In this document: positions 26,390-39,632 of the stretch, piece after piece
Layout: the number at the start of each line of letters is the position of its first letter
Numbering within the stretch: position 1 is the stretch's first letter
NCBI GenBank assembly: GCA_029224185.1
Contig: CM055211.1
Location: 4,917,564 to 4,981,563 of the forward strand
Source: Karalla daura
Lineage: Eukaryota > Chordata > Actinopteri > Chaetodontiformes > Leiognathidae
DNA length: 64,000 bases
Reading direction: 5' to 3'
Program-made: the position numbers and the translations under genes
The notes under the pieces: model-generated
Databases searched by the model: none
Told to the model about the DNA's origin: nothing
What the model saw: only the letters and a program-made list of their open reading frames with translations

Positions 26390-27175
26390 CCCGCTGTTGC
26401 TCCTCTGACAGAGAATCAATCATCATTTCACAACATATTTAGCAGCGTGCCCACGCTGCGTGCTTACCTGTGCACGCCGATTCATATTCGTGGACTGGAG
26501 AGTTTTTGTCCATGCGGCGTTTTTTTCTTTTTTATTTGTTTGTTTTTTGTTTTCCGCTCTGTGAGCAAAAAGCACAATTATTCTCCTCTTCGGCTTTTGT
26601 TATTCAGACCTTTTGAGTCGGTTTGAGTTTGAGTCAGGGACCCTTTGCCTCAGTTTGTTATTTCATCAGAAAGTGGGGCCTGAGTGGCTAAAAGCACCTC
26701 GTTCGCCTTTTTTTGTCTTTTCCGGACGCTGACGTAATCTGTCCTTTAGACCGAAGCTTTGTTTGGGTGTGGAGGATGAATCGTTTCAGTATTATGGCTT
26801 CGATAAAGCTTTCAAAAGCTCTTCTCAGGGTTTTGTTTTGGGTGGAGGAGGGGGGGGGGGAGACTATGGCCGCCGCATCATCACCTCAAGACTCATTGGA
26901 TTTAATGGCCCACCGTGTCTATTTATGCACAGACCGGCTCGATCAAGTCGAACATTATCTCAGTAACGTGGGGGAGATTTTATCTAGTATGTAGCCGGCA
27001 GATGCCTGCTGTCCGTTTATTTTTATTTATTTCTAAGAAAAAAAAGAAGAATCCAGCTGGAGGTTTTATGGAGTAAATCATTTTCAAAGAACGTTTAGAG
27101 CGTCCTCTTTTTTCCTTTCTTTCTTTACGATCGTGTCAGAAATATCTTGTCTTTTATGGATCTCTGGTTTTCCGG

Positions 27176-27212
27176 CTCCTCCTCCTCCTCCTCCTCCTCC
27201 TCCTCCTCCTCC
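27176..27212. repeat. (CTC) trinucleotide array
   Basis: Twelve CTC/TCC units. Confidence 0.96.
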
Positions 27213-27651
27213 TTCTCGTCTCTCGGAGGAGCGGCAGCTATCTGCTCGGTGAGCGTCTGTCGGGAGTTGGAGTGGAAAGTTTTTTTTTCGCGTGCTGACA
27301 GAGAGGGCAATAAACTTTGTGTACTCGGAGATAAAATATCTGCTTGCGTGCGCAGAGGCGAGGGATAAAGTGCTTATTTATGAATTTGGCCGCAGACGCA
27401 GCCTCGCACGTGAACAGAAACCAAACTGTGTTTGGGGGGGGTACGGGCGAACAGGCAGCCTTCTCATGCCTCCGCCATCGAAAATCTTTAATTTCATACT
27501 TTCAAATATTTGTCCCGTGGCGTCTCTCGAAGTTTGTGTACAGTTGACTTAGTCTGTTTGATAATCTCATCGGGCGGATAATCAGAGGGGAGCCCGGCAT
27601 CAGTGAAGAGGAATACTTCATCAGATGGCTTGAATCAATAGCGGGCGGATA

Positions 27652-27685
<34 letters not shown>
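27652..27685 (+). repeat. Poly-G tract (34)
   Basis: Thirty-four uninterrupted G on the + strand, one of the two longest homopolymers in the window. Exact length is likely uncertain in any assembly. Confidence 0.95.
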
Positions 27686-27805
27686 CTTTCTCCACAGTCC
27701 CCGTTCTCTGCAAAACGTATGGATTAAGACGGGAGAGCAAAACAGGATGTTCCCCGCCACAATAAAGCTGTTCTGTATATAATCCAACCCCACAGCTTCT
27801 CTCCA

Positions 27806-27830
27806 TCCCTCCCTCCCTCCCTCCCTCCCT
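27806..27830. repeat. (CCCT) microsatellite
   Basis: Six CCCT units. Confidence 0.93.
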
Positions 27831-27964
27831 AGGTTAGCGTTAGCACGAGGAGCAGGTGGGGTTGGAAGATATACGGCGCTCGTGCCTCGGGTTTTACAGC
27901 CTCCTGACTGTTTTATCAGCTCGCATCAGCGTGAGTCTGTGCATACACAAAAAAATACAGTATC

Positions 27965-27996
27965 CACACACACACATACACACACGTGTGTGTGTG
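27965..27996. repeat. CA array turning into GT array (palindromic)
   Basis: CA units meet GT units at a central ACGT, so the two halves pair with each other (CACACACGTGTGTGTG). Confidence 0.93.
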
Positions 27997-28136
27997 GGGC
28001 TTTGCAGTTGCCCCGGCACAGCTGGGGAGGAGACCGGAGACATTACTCAGCTATTAAACTGTTATTCGCAGGTGTCACCCTCAGCGGGGGCTGTGTTGAT
28101 AGAGGCGGAAACGCCCTCCAGGTCCCCAGCAATAAC

Positions 28137-28138
<2 letters not shown>

Positions 28139-28184
<46 letters not shown>
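28139..28184. repeat. (CA) microsatellite
   Basis: Twenty-three CA units. Confidence 0.97.
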
Positions 28185-28185
<1 letters not shown>

Positions 28186-28944
28186 CCTCCAGGCAGGGGT
28201 ATTGGAGACTCCTGGCTGTGGCTCCCTCTGGCTTGATGGCGCGTAGCAGGGGCCAGAAGGGGAGCCGTTTCTGGCCAAAGGGAGGGGGGGGTTAGAAGGG
28301 ACGCCACTGGGAGGCCACCTGCCACTCCATTTCACCCGTGATGAATCGAGCCCTCCATTTCCAAACTCTCGGTTCGGTCGGGAGTGCTCAGGCTTTGCTT
28401 CGAGGCCTCTGGGAGGACCGGACGGCGCGCGTGTGCGATGTGTGCGCTCCAGCACGTATATATGGTCGTGAGTCATCGAGGAGGGAAAACTGTTGTGTAA
28501 TGTTCTCGAGATAACTCTGGGAGAAGAGCTTTTTTTAAGCCGCAGAAAATAACTCCTGCGTCACAATGATGTGGTAAACAGGGTGAGGGGGGGGGCAGGC
28601 AGAGTCGAGGTTCTTGGTATGGACGTAGGATCCTGCATTTTTAGAAGCAGACCTGTTCTGAGGTCTTTGATTTCTACTTCTCATCCCTTTAAATCTTCAC
28701 ACAAGTCTCCAGAGTCCCACTACAATGCGTTCTTTTACTTTCAGTGGATTCTGTATAAATTCTGTTTGTTCCCTTCCTTTATACTTCCATAACCCAAATT
28801 CTCCTGATATAAAGGTGATTATTCTCAGCCAAAGATCCAAAAACATCACCTCAGGTATAAATCTGACATATCAGAATGGAAGTCGAATCAAAACGCAGAG
28901 ATCTGGCCTCCATTCAGGTATGTGAGCAAATGAAGGTGCAGAGC

Positions 28945-28982
28945 TGTGAAGTTTGTGAAGTTTGGCGAAGTTTGTGGTGAAG
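28945..28982 (+). repeat. Short GAAGTTTG tandem repeat
   Basis: Three to four diverged copies of a GTGAAGTTTG unit in tandem. Confidence 0.75.
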
Positions 28983-29675
28983 TGTCGTGTCAGCGCTCCC
29001 AGTTCTTCCTGAATATCTGATTCCTCCGATATCTGATTCTGGCTCCGACATATGAGGCTCCCGCTGCTTTGATTTCCTCGATGCCCCCCTTTTAATCTTT
29101 ACAGGAGTCCCCGAATGTATTAAAGATCTTCCTGAAATTTACTTACTTTCAATTGACACCGCATGAATCTTGCATTATGCTTCCTTAGCCTGAAATCGAC
29201 TGATTTAAAGAGGTTAAAAAGAAGAGGGATTTTTACATTTTTGCACTTGTGACATGCAAAATATCAGTGTGGAATGGCAACACGCACAGAGAAGCAAAAG
29301 TACAGGGTCAGAGAGTTTGTGGACTCGGCCCATTGTTTTAAGGGCACTATGGCGAAAAAAATGACTCACTTTCTTTCCATTTACATCTTAAAAGGCCTGC
29401 AACCGCGTACTTATCGGCCCTCCCTCCCTGCCTTCGTCTAAAAGGGACTCCTTTGTCCCTTCTCTTTTGTAGCGAGCCGGACATTAATAGCTCCTGGTAT
29501 TTACGGGGAAGACGGCGGTGGGCGAGACGCGGCCCACCTGATAAGTGACTCATTTGTTTTTGCAGTCCATTACGCTCCAGCTGTGCTCGCTGATGTTTTG
29601 GGAAGCTGCTTCATTCATTACCTGCTTCATTAGTTCTGTCCCTCAAGGTATGGCACCTTTGTCTGATTCTCTTTT

Positions 29676-29693
29676 TATATATATATATATATA
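29676..29693. repeat. (AT) microsatellite
   Basis: Nine TA units flanked by T runs. Confidence 0.9.
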
Positions 29694-32593
29694 CTTTTTT
29701 TGACCAAAGAACGCCACTCGGGCACTTTCCAGCATGGTCCGCCCGAGGGGCTCTGCCTCAGAATAGAAAAATACCATCCATAGGGGGGAGAGTGAATAAC
29801 TGGATCTGCGTGAATGAGCATGCGAGGCAACTCTAACCTTTCCTCCGCTGTATAAATAGCGAATGCGAAATCATCACTTTATCAGAACTTTTTGCAACAA
29901 TCTGATCCTTTGGTGCTCATTAGAGGTATTATTCGCCTGTGTCAGCACAGCCCGTCTGTAAATGGTACAAAATATTCAACTGAACTTCAACTGATATTGA
30001 GCCCTCTCAAGAACCACTCGTTAAGAAAGCTAATAAGGTGTGATCGCTGGCGGTTCGGCTTCTCCGCAGAGGAAAAGGTGCAACACACAAAAAAAAGACT
30101 TTTCTCCAGGGCCTCATATGCACAGCTGATTTCACAAACGCCCGGTTGTAAAAATCTGCACAAAAAATAGATAAATAAATAAAGAAGAGGCTCGTCACAG
30201 CAGGAAACATCCTCTCAGCAACTGCTGTTTGTTAAAACCCACTTTGACACTTCCTCCAGTGCGATAACACGCGCTCAGTGTGATTTTTTTCCCCATTTAT
30301 CAGAGAAAAATAAATAGCAAATTATTTTTTTTGTTAGGTATTCAAGAATTATGCCTTGAAGACGGGTTTAGATGGCAGCCGCGTTGCCTTTGACTGCGTT
30401 TACCACCCATCGCTTCCTTAATTGGTTCCCTCTAATTTAGACAACTCGCTTGTTGAATGCTTTGTTGAGTGCCAAAGATGTGCGCTCGCACCGAACAGCA
30501 CCCCGCAGAGCCGAGCGGTCGTAAATACTCCAGACTGGGGCTGCGAGCGCGGATGCCCAGACTACAAGCCCGCGTGGTCCCAGGTCCTGATGGAGCCGAG
30601 CCGGGGGGCTGCTTGCAGGCCTCCCATGCAGGGGTCCGGTCACGCCCTTTTAAGCCTCTAGCTCGACTTAATCACACAGTTAAACATTCGCTTGGATGCT
30701 CCTGTCTGCAATCTGCAAATTCCTAATTCCTAGCAGGTTGATTCCTTGAAAACCAGGAGCAAGGTCACGTTGCACTGCAAGTCTGTGCAGATTTGAGACA
30801 AGCATACACATAATAATTGATGAATTTCCTAAATTTGCAGGTGCATACTACTACCAATTTCTGGTGCATCATACGTCTATGCCTGTGTGCTACAAAATGC
30901 ATGAATACCTGAACATTTGTTCACTAATTGGGGAAAACACATGGAAAAAAGGTCAAATATAAAAACTCGATTTGCCGGGGGAAATTATTCCTCCTCGTTT
31001 TGAGCTGGTGAGACGGTTTATAAGATCTGCATAGACTCAGTCTGTAAATCTCTCATAATTTAAAGCCATAGACCGAACACCCTTCAAATCAGACTTCTGC
31101 TGCGGGGGCGGCGGAGGAATAAACATGAAAGAAATCTGGGTTAATGTACAACAAAAAAAAAAGAGCAAGCTACAACTGTAGAGAGTGACACATCTCCACC
31201 GTCTTCTCCTCCACTTCTCACACTGTAGCGACGTCAAAATGTCCTGGAAAAATCCCGGACAAGGGTTTTGGAAGCCCCAAACAAGCTCCACATTTCCCCA
31301 GCGTTACGCAGATCGCAGATACAAAAACACGGATACGGGATCCGGCTAAAACCGCCATCTGTTCAGACGATCCCGTTCCCCGTCCCCCCCACCTCCACCC
31401 TGCGCTTACTCATCCCGACTCAAACCCGGGATCACATCCCAAAGCCGCTGTTGATTGAAAGGCAGCGGAGCTGTAAGCCGCAGCTCCTCGTCCTCCCACC
31501 TCCGCTCCGCTCCCACTCGCCTTGGCTCGGCTCCTGCGCATTATTCATGCCGTTCTGTCGAGCATCCCTGGCCTCCCTCGCCCGTCCCTCCTCGCAGATT
31601 CCCAGAGACGATGCTCTTTATCCGCCAGGCCTGACGAGACGACGTGCGCTCCCTGCTCCGTGTTTGATTTGCCTCGAATGAAACAAACTTAATTTCAAGA
31701 GCTCGGCGAGATACAATACTTTGTAATTAAGCCCCGGCGCCGCTCTCCCTCTCCGAGTATTGACTTTCCCACCAAGTAATGTTTAAGCAAGTCAGCGGGC
31801 CTCGGCTCTTAAATTCTGAAACACTCACACCTGGCTACGCCTGCTGCCAGTCCGCCTGCCTGCTGAGCTCCTACGTTTATCCGTTTCTATCCGCTCCAAT
31901 AATGCTTTGTCCCAGTGTCCCATCGGTCCTGAATCCCATCTGAAAAGATCGTGACTCCGTGATTCCCGATTCCCGGTTCCACTGTCAACTAATGGATCTG
32001 GGTCACGTTGCGGCAGCAGTGTTACGGTATTCCACTTTCTCAGAATCACATTTGTCAACTGTGGCGCTCGTTATTCTGAAAACAACCTGCTGGCGGAAAC
32101 AGTTGACGGCGCCAGACGATGGATGACCCAGAAAGGTCAGGACGCCATTTGGTGTCGAGTTAACAAACAAAATACTTAATAAAATCTCCCCACGTAATCC
32201 ATTAATTCCAACAACGTATCTGCGTAACCGCCTGTTTAGATTGTATCGCAGTACGGCTTCTCGTATTTTGCATTCAGAGAATGCAATTCACACTGTGAGA
32301 GATCCACACTCATGCACACACACACACACATGCACACGCACACACAGACAGGCCATGTCATGTCATGTGCGGCAACCCTAGAAACGAGGCCCGGGCCCAG
32401 GCCCCGGGTTCAGAGACGAGTTCGCCCTGCTCGCTCGAGTGGCCGCGAGGGAGACACTTAATCCCAGTGCGCGACCTCTGACCTCCGCTTTTTCCAAAGA
32501 GGGCCGGCGAACCAGGAAGCGCCCGACGGCGGGAAGCTTAGTATGATACAGAGTTACATAACAAACAGACAGTGAGTGGCACATTTTCCTCCT

Positions 32594-32660
32594 CTGTGTG
32601 TGTGTGTGTGTGTGTGTGGTGGTCGAGGTGGGGGAGGGAGGGAGGGGGGGTGGGGGGGGT
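32594..32660 (+). repeat. (GT) array followed by G-rich tract
   Basis: Twelve GT units, then several runs of 3-8 G on the + strand. Confidence 0.93.
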
Positions 32661-32834
32661 GGACACAAGCAAGACGTCGGCTGTCATATTAAAGCAGCCA
32701 GCAGCAAATTGCACATCTAGGCTAATAAAAGCGACAGGGAAATTGCTGCCAGCAGATTTCCTCCAAATCTCCCCAGTAATTCCCCATGAGCTCTGGCATT
32801 ACTGCCTCACTGCCCAGCCTCAGATTAACCCCCG

Positions 32835-32837
<3 letters not shown>

Positions 32838-32874
<37 letters not shown>
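32838..32874. repeat. Poly-C tract (37)
   Basis: Thirty-seven uninterrupted C, the longest homopolymer in the window, followed by a short CCCACCC tail. Confidence 0.95.
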
Positions 32875-32875
<1 letters not shown>

Positions 32876-33723
32876 ACCCACCCCCCACCCCCACAGCTGG
32901 CGTCACCAGACCAGCTTGATTTCAACGCCCGCTCGTCATCCTCTCTCTATCAGGTCACGGTAACAAACCGGGCACCGGTTCTGACGTTTTATCGCCGTTT
33001 TTATCGTCTTTTTTTTTTTTTTTCAAAGATCCATATCTAAATTATTTAAGCACCAGAGTGATTTTTATCGTTCGCTTGAGCAAGACAAATGCGAAGCCCG
33101 CCACGCAATTAGTGCCGAGACAATGTGTGGATTAATCAGTTCATCAGTTGTCGGGAAAATTAATCAACAGCAATTTGTTTGGTCAATTATAGAGTCGAGA
33201 TCCTCTGTTTGCAACTTAAGAAAGACGATGTTCTTCTTGAGCTGCAGAAAATCTACTCTGCTAAACAGTCTATTTCTGGACAAAACTGTACGGCACATCC
33301 TCATAAATGTAACATGCGCTCCATAGCTTCAATGTAAAGTCACGTGATCATTCATATACTGTAAGTGGCAGGCGAGACAGAGAAAGGCCTTCATGTGGTT
33401 GCCATATCTGTGCAGAAATGAACCATACGTAAATAGTTTCCAAAAATGTGTAATATGAACCATTTCTGATGAAACCGGAGTTCCATAGCTTCCATAGGGT
33501 CGTCCTCGCTCCGTCCTCGGAGTGCAGCCACCAGAGCAGCTGCAGCCACTTTACTCCGACTCCCACCTCATCTCCGTCTCCACTCCACTCCCTCAACCCG
33601 CGGGTCAAGCGCCACTGCCGCGCCTCAACCCCCCCTGAAAGCGTCTGACCTCGAGCCGAGACCACTCGGCATTCACAACAACATCCCCACTACTTCCACC
33701 GTATCCCGGGCCTGGAGTGTGTG

Positions 33724-33768
33724 AGGAGGAGGAGGAGGAGGAGGAGGAGTAGGAGGAGGAGGAGGAGG
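33724..33768. repeat. (GGA) trinucleotide array
   Basis: About fifteen GGA units with one GGAGTA interruption. Confidence 0.96.
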
Positions 33769-35225
33769 CTTGGCAGGAGCCGCTCCCCACTCTGCACATC
33801 AGTCTTACCTGATATTAGAGATTCTTTTTCAGAGCGGTTTAGGAAGCCTAATCTGTGTTTTATGGATTCTCTTTCTTCTCTCGCTCGCGCTCTCACTCAT
33901 CTCTACGGATCGATCGTTTTAACCGAGTCTCGCTCGCTCCGTCCCTCCTTCTTTCACTCCTCTTCTGTTTTTGGTCTGTTTTTTTTTTTTATCTTATCAG
34001 CCGCACAAGCTCGGGGGACGGCGGCACACCGCCACCCCGTTGGTTCAGACTATGTTATTCTTAAAAAACACAAAAACCGAAAGAAAGAATAACTGTGTGG
34101 AATTCCCCACAAACATCCACAGCGTCCGGAGGATTAAGTGTATCGATTCCTACTGATCCACTGACTTTTCATCCAGTGCTGACAGAAGGTCAAAATGTTT
34201 GCTTATTCGGTGGAATATCTCGGCTTTTACGCGGCCGCTACAAAACGTGGAGGGAGTAGCTTCCTGAAAAAGGTCCCGAGGCCGGAGGGCAACGGGGACG
34301 CGGACCTGCCCCGTTAGCACGTGCGGTAGTCAGCGTGCTGATGTTTGCAGAGGTGGCCGTAGTCGCTCAGCGGCGTTTAATCCCCCCCTCTCCCTCCTCC
34401 TCACGTCTCCCTGGCTTTAATTCATCCCTGCCTGACTCAGCTGGTTGCGGTGGATGTGAGTGAGGTGTGCCAGTGGCGCTGCTATCCCAGCTTTTTAAGC
34501 GTCCGCCCCCGCGGCCGCCTCTGTCTTTAGCAATGCAAATAATCCTGGTACGGAGAACAGGGGCTGTTTGGAAATTAAAACTTTGAGTCGGAAATTAAAC
34601 ATCAGACGCTGCTGGATAGTTGAAAAAGAAGCAAAAAATAGAAAGAATCAGAAATTAGTTTTAGAAACGGACTTTTTTCGCATAGATTCAAAGCGAAACT
34701 CAACAATTGTTCGCCCCGGTGCGTTGAAACTTCAATGTCTCATTCTGTCAGTGTTAACTGAGGGCTCATTGACTGGCATAATGACATAATGAAGTAGATT
34801 AATTAAGTTTCCAGTTGTTATTTGACTTTTTGCCACCCAGGCCTCCATCAATCATAACAGTACCAATCCGGGATCTTTAAACGATCATTTCGTCATCTTT
34901 GTGTATAGAGATGCGCTTTTGGATCTCTAACCCGGTAAACAAGAATAGAAATAACAGGCAGAGGAGGCTGTTTTTCCTAGGCAGCCAACTGTTTGATTGG
35001 GGGTCGAGGGGAATTCAGATATCTCTGGCAGAGGCAGAGGCCCTGTGGAGCAGCGCGGTTGTTTACCTGCCGAGATAGACGCCAGGCCAGAGGAGGGCCA
35101 ACAGGCCAGATTGACTGAAAGACAAGCAGAGGGGCCCGGGCGGGAGTAGGTAGTGTAATTTGATAGGCAGCATGCTGGGAACTCATCAGTATGCTGCTCA
35201 CGTATGCCTGAACCCCCCCTCCCCA

Positions 35226-35226
<1 letters not shown>

Positions 35227-35259
<33 letters not shown>
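35227..35259. repeat. (CA) microsatellite
   Basis: Sixteen CA units. Confidence 0.95.
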
Positions 35260-35261
<2 letters not shown>

Positions 35262-35390
35262 GATGGCAGACAGGACAGATAAATAGCAGACTAATGTAAT
35301 CATGTAAACACTCCATCACTCTCATTGCGCCACTCACTCAGGCGACCCCGGCGCACTCTCTCGTTTTTTTTGGCAGATTTTCCACTCTGG

Positions 35391-35422
35391 AAAAAAAAAA
35401 AAAAAAGAGAGAGAGAGAGAGA
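35391..35422. repeat. Poly-A (16) joined to (GA) array
   Basis: Sixteen A followed directly by eight GA units. Confidence 0.95.
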
Positions 35423-35891
35423 ATGGCGTCACGAGTGACATCACGACAGCTGTAATCTCAGATTTAACGTGAACTCTTCGCCGTATTTAAAACGACCGTC
35501 GTGTGTTCAACTGTTGCACACGTACACACACACACACACACACGACTTCATCACCATCCTCATCCAGCCTCATCCGGATTGATTATCGGGGCTGGAACAG
35601 AGCATCTGATACGTGATATTATTCCGGGGCTATTTCTCCGATACAGTATTCGCGATATTCTGCGGATTATCGCTGAGCGCCGATCACACGGTGGATTTTG
35701 GCAGCCGGCGCCGCTTAAATCTGTACAGTAGAGCAGCCGCTAGTCCCGCGCTGGATGAAGAGAATAAGCCCGAAAGCTCCTAATGTGCCTGCTGGTTTAC
35801 AGATTAGAACAGATGTTTGTCAGTCTGTTTTGGAGGGAGGTGGGGGGGGGCGAAACACGCTGGCTGCAAACAGTGATAAAGGGTTTTTTTC

Positions 35892-35911
35892 TGTGTGTGT
35901 GTGTGTGTGTG
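35892..35911. repeat. (GT) microsatellite
   Basis: Ten GT units. Confidence 0.93.
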
Positions 35912-36217
35912 GATCTCTGTTACTTTGTCGTCAAAAAAGTGATTTTTCCTGGTTTTCCCAACCACATCCGCCATTATTCCCTGCTTATTCGCCTTCCTGT
36001 ACGCGATCAATGAAAGGTCACGATAAATCAGCGCCTGCGCCTTATTCCGCCGGTCCGCACGCGAGGAAACGCCTCATTCATCACACGTGCGCAAATGTGC
36101 ATTTTTCTGGCATTTACGGCATGAAATACGCCGTGAAATATGGATCCAAACTGATCCCCGGTCCCTCTCCGTCGCAGCCAGGCAGGGGCGTGATTGACAG
36201 GTCAGCACTCGGACTTG

Positions 36218-36222
<5 letters not shown>

Positions 36223-36252
<30 letters not shown>
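36223..36252. repeat. (CA) microsatellite
   Basis: Fifteen CA units. Confidence 0.95.
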
Positions 36253-36259
<7 letters not shown>

Positions 36260-36387
36260 ATAATGTTTTCCAGCGTAAGAGCATAATTTACTTTGCCTTC
36301 AGTTACTTCCTCTTCTCGCTCCCCACCTCCTGATAGCATTGCTTGTAATTTATTGTATTGTTTTTAATTAAATGGATGGCGGGGAGC

Positions 36388-36443
36388 AGGGAAGGAAGAG
36401 GGGAGGAGGAGGAAGAGGGAGAGAGAGAGGGAGGGAGGGAGAG
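36388..36443 (+). repeat. Purine-only tract
   Basis: About 55 bases of mixed GGA, GA and GGGA units with no pyrimidine. Confidence 0.88.
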
Positions 36444-37621
36444 TTAAGTGCCCGACGTGCCGAAGCCGTGCCGTTCCTTATCTGGACTCGAAATTCAGCG
36501 CACACCTACTGTAAAGCCGGACTATAAAGCTTGAATGGGTCCCAGACCGTGTCGGAGGGATTGAACAGTTAGACAAATGTCACCTTTAGACGAGGATAAT
36601 AAAGAGGCGGCGAGGCGGGCGGGACAGACTCCGGGACGGGGCAGGTTCACAGCTCTCGGCCGCTCTTCCCCGGGCTTGCGTATCCTCGAGTCTGGCGTAG
36701 AGGATCAGAGAGGAGAGAGAGGGCCTCGGATTAAAGAGATGCTCGGCCCGATAAGAAGAAGAAGTCCACACTGAATGGGAGTCTCAGCGGGGCTGCTTTT
36801 AAATAAAAAAAAACACGTAACGTCTCACGAAATGAGATTACGAGGAAATTAGGATCGTTCCGCGGCCTTAAAACGGCTAAAAAAGTGTCCCGCCTAATTG
36901 CTTCATCCCACCGTCCGCCCACTCCAGGAGTACGGACGGACCTCCGGAGTGCTTAATAAGGGAAATATACTGCAGCGGGAACCCGTGGGTGGGAACGAGC
37001 AAATCAATTCGATTATCCACAGTCCGAGCCGAGATGTATTTCTGAGTAATCACAGTGTGAGCTATGGGCCGGCCGGGTTTATTCTCCCTGACTGGCGTTA
37101 AATGCGATTTCCCCCATATATCAGGTCACTGGAGGGTGCACCCACCTCAAAGGTTATTTGCTCTAGGTAGCCGCTCACGAGACTCTGTAATTCCACTCCG
37201 ACGGCGATGTGACATTCAACAATGGCGGCCCGGCGACCCGGCGGACCTTACAGCATTAAAACCCTTTATTTTGCAGAGGAGCCATTCATCTCCTCGTGTC
37301 AGGGCCCCGCCCCCGAGGAGGAGAATCCTCATCGTGGATATTTTCCTATCACGGTGACATTTTGCCGTCCCCAGACGCCCGTGTCAATCTTCTGGTAATT
37401 TCCCCCGATGGATTCATGGGCCGCGCGTCCCGGTAACGGCGCCTTGCGTCAGACGCACATCATCACACACGCCGCCGCCGAGGCCAAATGGCCCGCCTCG
37501 AACGTCTCGCCTGCGACACGCAAACACGCCGTTTCCCCGGCTCCATATGTTCGTGCAAATGAGGAGGACGGCAGCATCGATAATACAATCAGGCCACATA
37601 TGCTGGCCATGCACCGGAACG

Positions 37622-37624
<3 letters not shown>

Positions 37625-37663
<39 letters not shown>
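37625..37663. repeat. (CA) microsatellite
   Basis: Nineteen CA units. Confidence 0.96.
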
Positions 37664-37666
<3 letters not shown>

Positions 37667-37842
37667 CAGATCTCACACTGCGCTTCGCTGTGAACATGAC
37701 GGACAGGGAGGAAGCAGCGGGACGCTGTGTAGACGATGCCTCGCTCTCAGCAGAGCTCTAACCTTTTCCCTCAGCGTCCTTCCCCCGTCGAGTCTGTCTT
37801 CTCCTCCTCGCGGTCGCATTGTTCTGCCGTCCCACCCCCCCC

Positions 37843-37857
37843 CACACACACACACAC

Positions 37858-37891
<34 letters not shown>
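37843..37891. repeat. (CA) microsatellite
   Basis: About 24 CA units with one CG interruption, preceded by a short C run. Confidence 0.96.
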
Positions 37892-37893
<2 letters not shown>

Positions 37894-38047
37894 CTCCGTC
37901 CTGATTTCGCCGCTCATTTTAGAAACCTGTTTATGCACAAAGCCTCGGCCCGAGATGCGCTGCGAGGCACGAGAGCGATGGGAGGAAAGGTGAGGCGAAA
38001 AAACAAAGGGAGGGGAGATAAATGGAAAGGAGTGGAGGCAGGAAGGG

Positions 38048-38083
38048 AGGAGGGAGGAGGAGGAGGAGGAGGAGGAGGAGGAG
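38048..38083. repeat. (GGA) trinucleotide array
   Basis: About twelve GGA units inside a longer purine-rich block starting near 38005. Confidence 0.95.
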
Positions 38084-39583
38084 AAGTGGCCGATATGGGC
38101 TTATTAAAGGTAAAGCAGCAGGTAAAGGGGAGAAGAAAAAAAAGCAATTAAATGATCATTTCGCCTATTATCCGAGGCGGAAAATTTTCAAACGTGTGTT
38201 TCAATATTTATAGAGCGGCCGCCTAATTAATCGACGCGCACTCACATCAATTAACGTCACGGACGTAATAAATTGACACAGGTTTCCTCCACTCTCGGGT
38301 TGAATAATGGTTAAAAATGCATAGACCGTGTGGGAATGCGGCGTTCATTAGCCCGGTGGATCGCGTGGACCGATGGATAGCGCCTCTGCGACCTCACGAT
38401 GTTTTAGCTTCGAGTCCAAATCGTCTTCTCGCCTCGAACGTTTTTCGAGGGGAGAGACATCCCTACCTCCCCGCTCTCTGCATTTCTCACCCCCTCCTCG
38501 GAGGGCCGTGATGCAACGATTTCCAAACCTGCCGACACCGGCCCCCCCTCCCCTCCTCTCCCCTTCGTTTTCCCGCCTCCTCCGGTCGCTAGATTTGAGG
38601 TGATAAGTCCGCGCCGGCTCTCTCCTCCTCCTCCCCAGCTTTTTCTGGCCCGTTCCGCTCGCTCGCTCGCTCCTCAGCTAAGTTTTTCCCGGACTTCCTT
38701 GTTCATTCGGCTCGCACGCGCCCGCACATACCTCCAGTCCCGAGCACTCTGCTGTGTCCTGTTTTCATTACACACACTCCCCAGGAGAGGGTATGGATAT
38801 AGCTGCACTCTCCACCCTCCCTCTCTCTCTCTCTCTCTCTATATCTTTCCCTCTCTCTGTCTCATGCTCACTCTTGCTCACTGAGCACAGTAAGCTGTCT
38901 TGATCTTGGCTGGTGGGTCTGCTCCACTGGACCATTTAGGGACTAAATCTGTTCACTGATGGCTTAGGAGACGAGGGCCACTCTGCTGCCTGCAAGCTCC
39001 GTCCAATCAATACCGTGGTGAACCTCAGAACATGCCAGCGCGCCGGGTGAGGGTTAGGATGTGCGATTTCCGGCATTTTTTTTTTTCCTTTTTGCCGGCT
39101 TGTGCACAATTATATTTCCCAGATATGAGTGGCAGAAGTTTGCCCGAAGGCTCTTCCCACCTGACAATGCCGCCTCGCCCTAAAACCGCGCTTCCAAAAG
39201 TTTTTGCCGAGGAGGAAGTTTGCGAGCCCGGACACAGCGGGGATCAGTTTTCTGAACGCCGACCGTAAGCCATCATGCCCGAACTCACTAATGCTTTTAC
39301 GGTCGAACGGCGGCAAATCCCCGCAACCAGGTTGCAGAAAGTTTTGCAGAAGTCTTCCTAGAAGAGTCTGGCTACGGATACTTTTGTGGCAAGATATGTG
39401 TAGGAAACGTGTATTTGCTTTTGATGCATGTTGTGAAGGTCACCAATCATATGTGGGAAGGAGAATCCAAAGACTTTCCAGTCTCACAGTTGTCAAACAG
39501 CTCTCTTCCCTGCAGTCTCATGTACTATGACCTACTAACACAGTCTTAAAATTAACCAAAAACTACATGACAGTCGTTATAAT

Positions 39584-39632
39584 CCCCCCCCCCCCCCCCC
39601 CCCCCCCGCCCACCTCCTCCTCCTCCTCCTCT
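39584..39632. repeat. Poly-C (24) followed by CTC units
   Basis: Twenty-four C, then GCCCA and six CTC units. Confidence 0.95.

Noticed and set aside
29845..29860. TATA-box-like TATAAATAG as a possible nested promoter
   Set aside because: No coding sequence, initiator or CpG island context follows; such matches are common by chance.
31415..31440. Minus-strand B-box-like sequence near CTCAAACCCGGGATCAC
   Set aside because: No paired A-box and no similarity to the other repeat copies beyond this short match.
35755..36333. 192-codon open frame on the + strand
   Set aside because: Contains GT- and CA-derived Val-Cys and His-Thr repeats and no family features.
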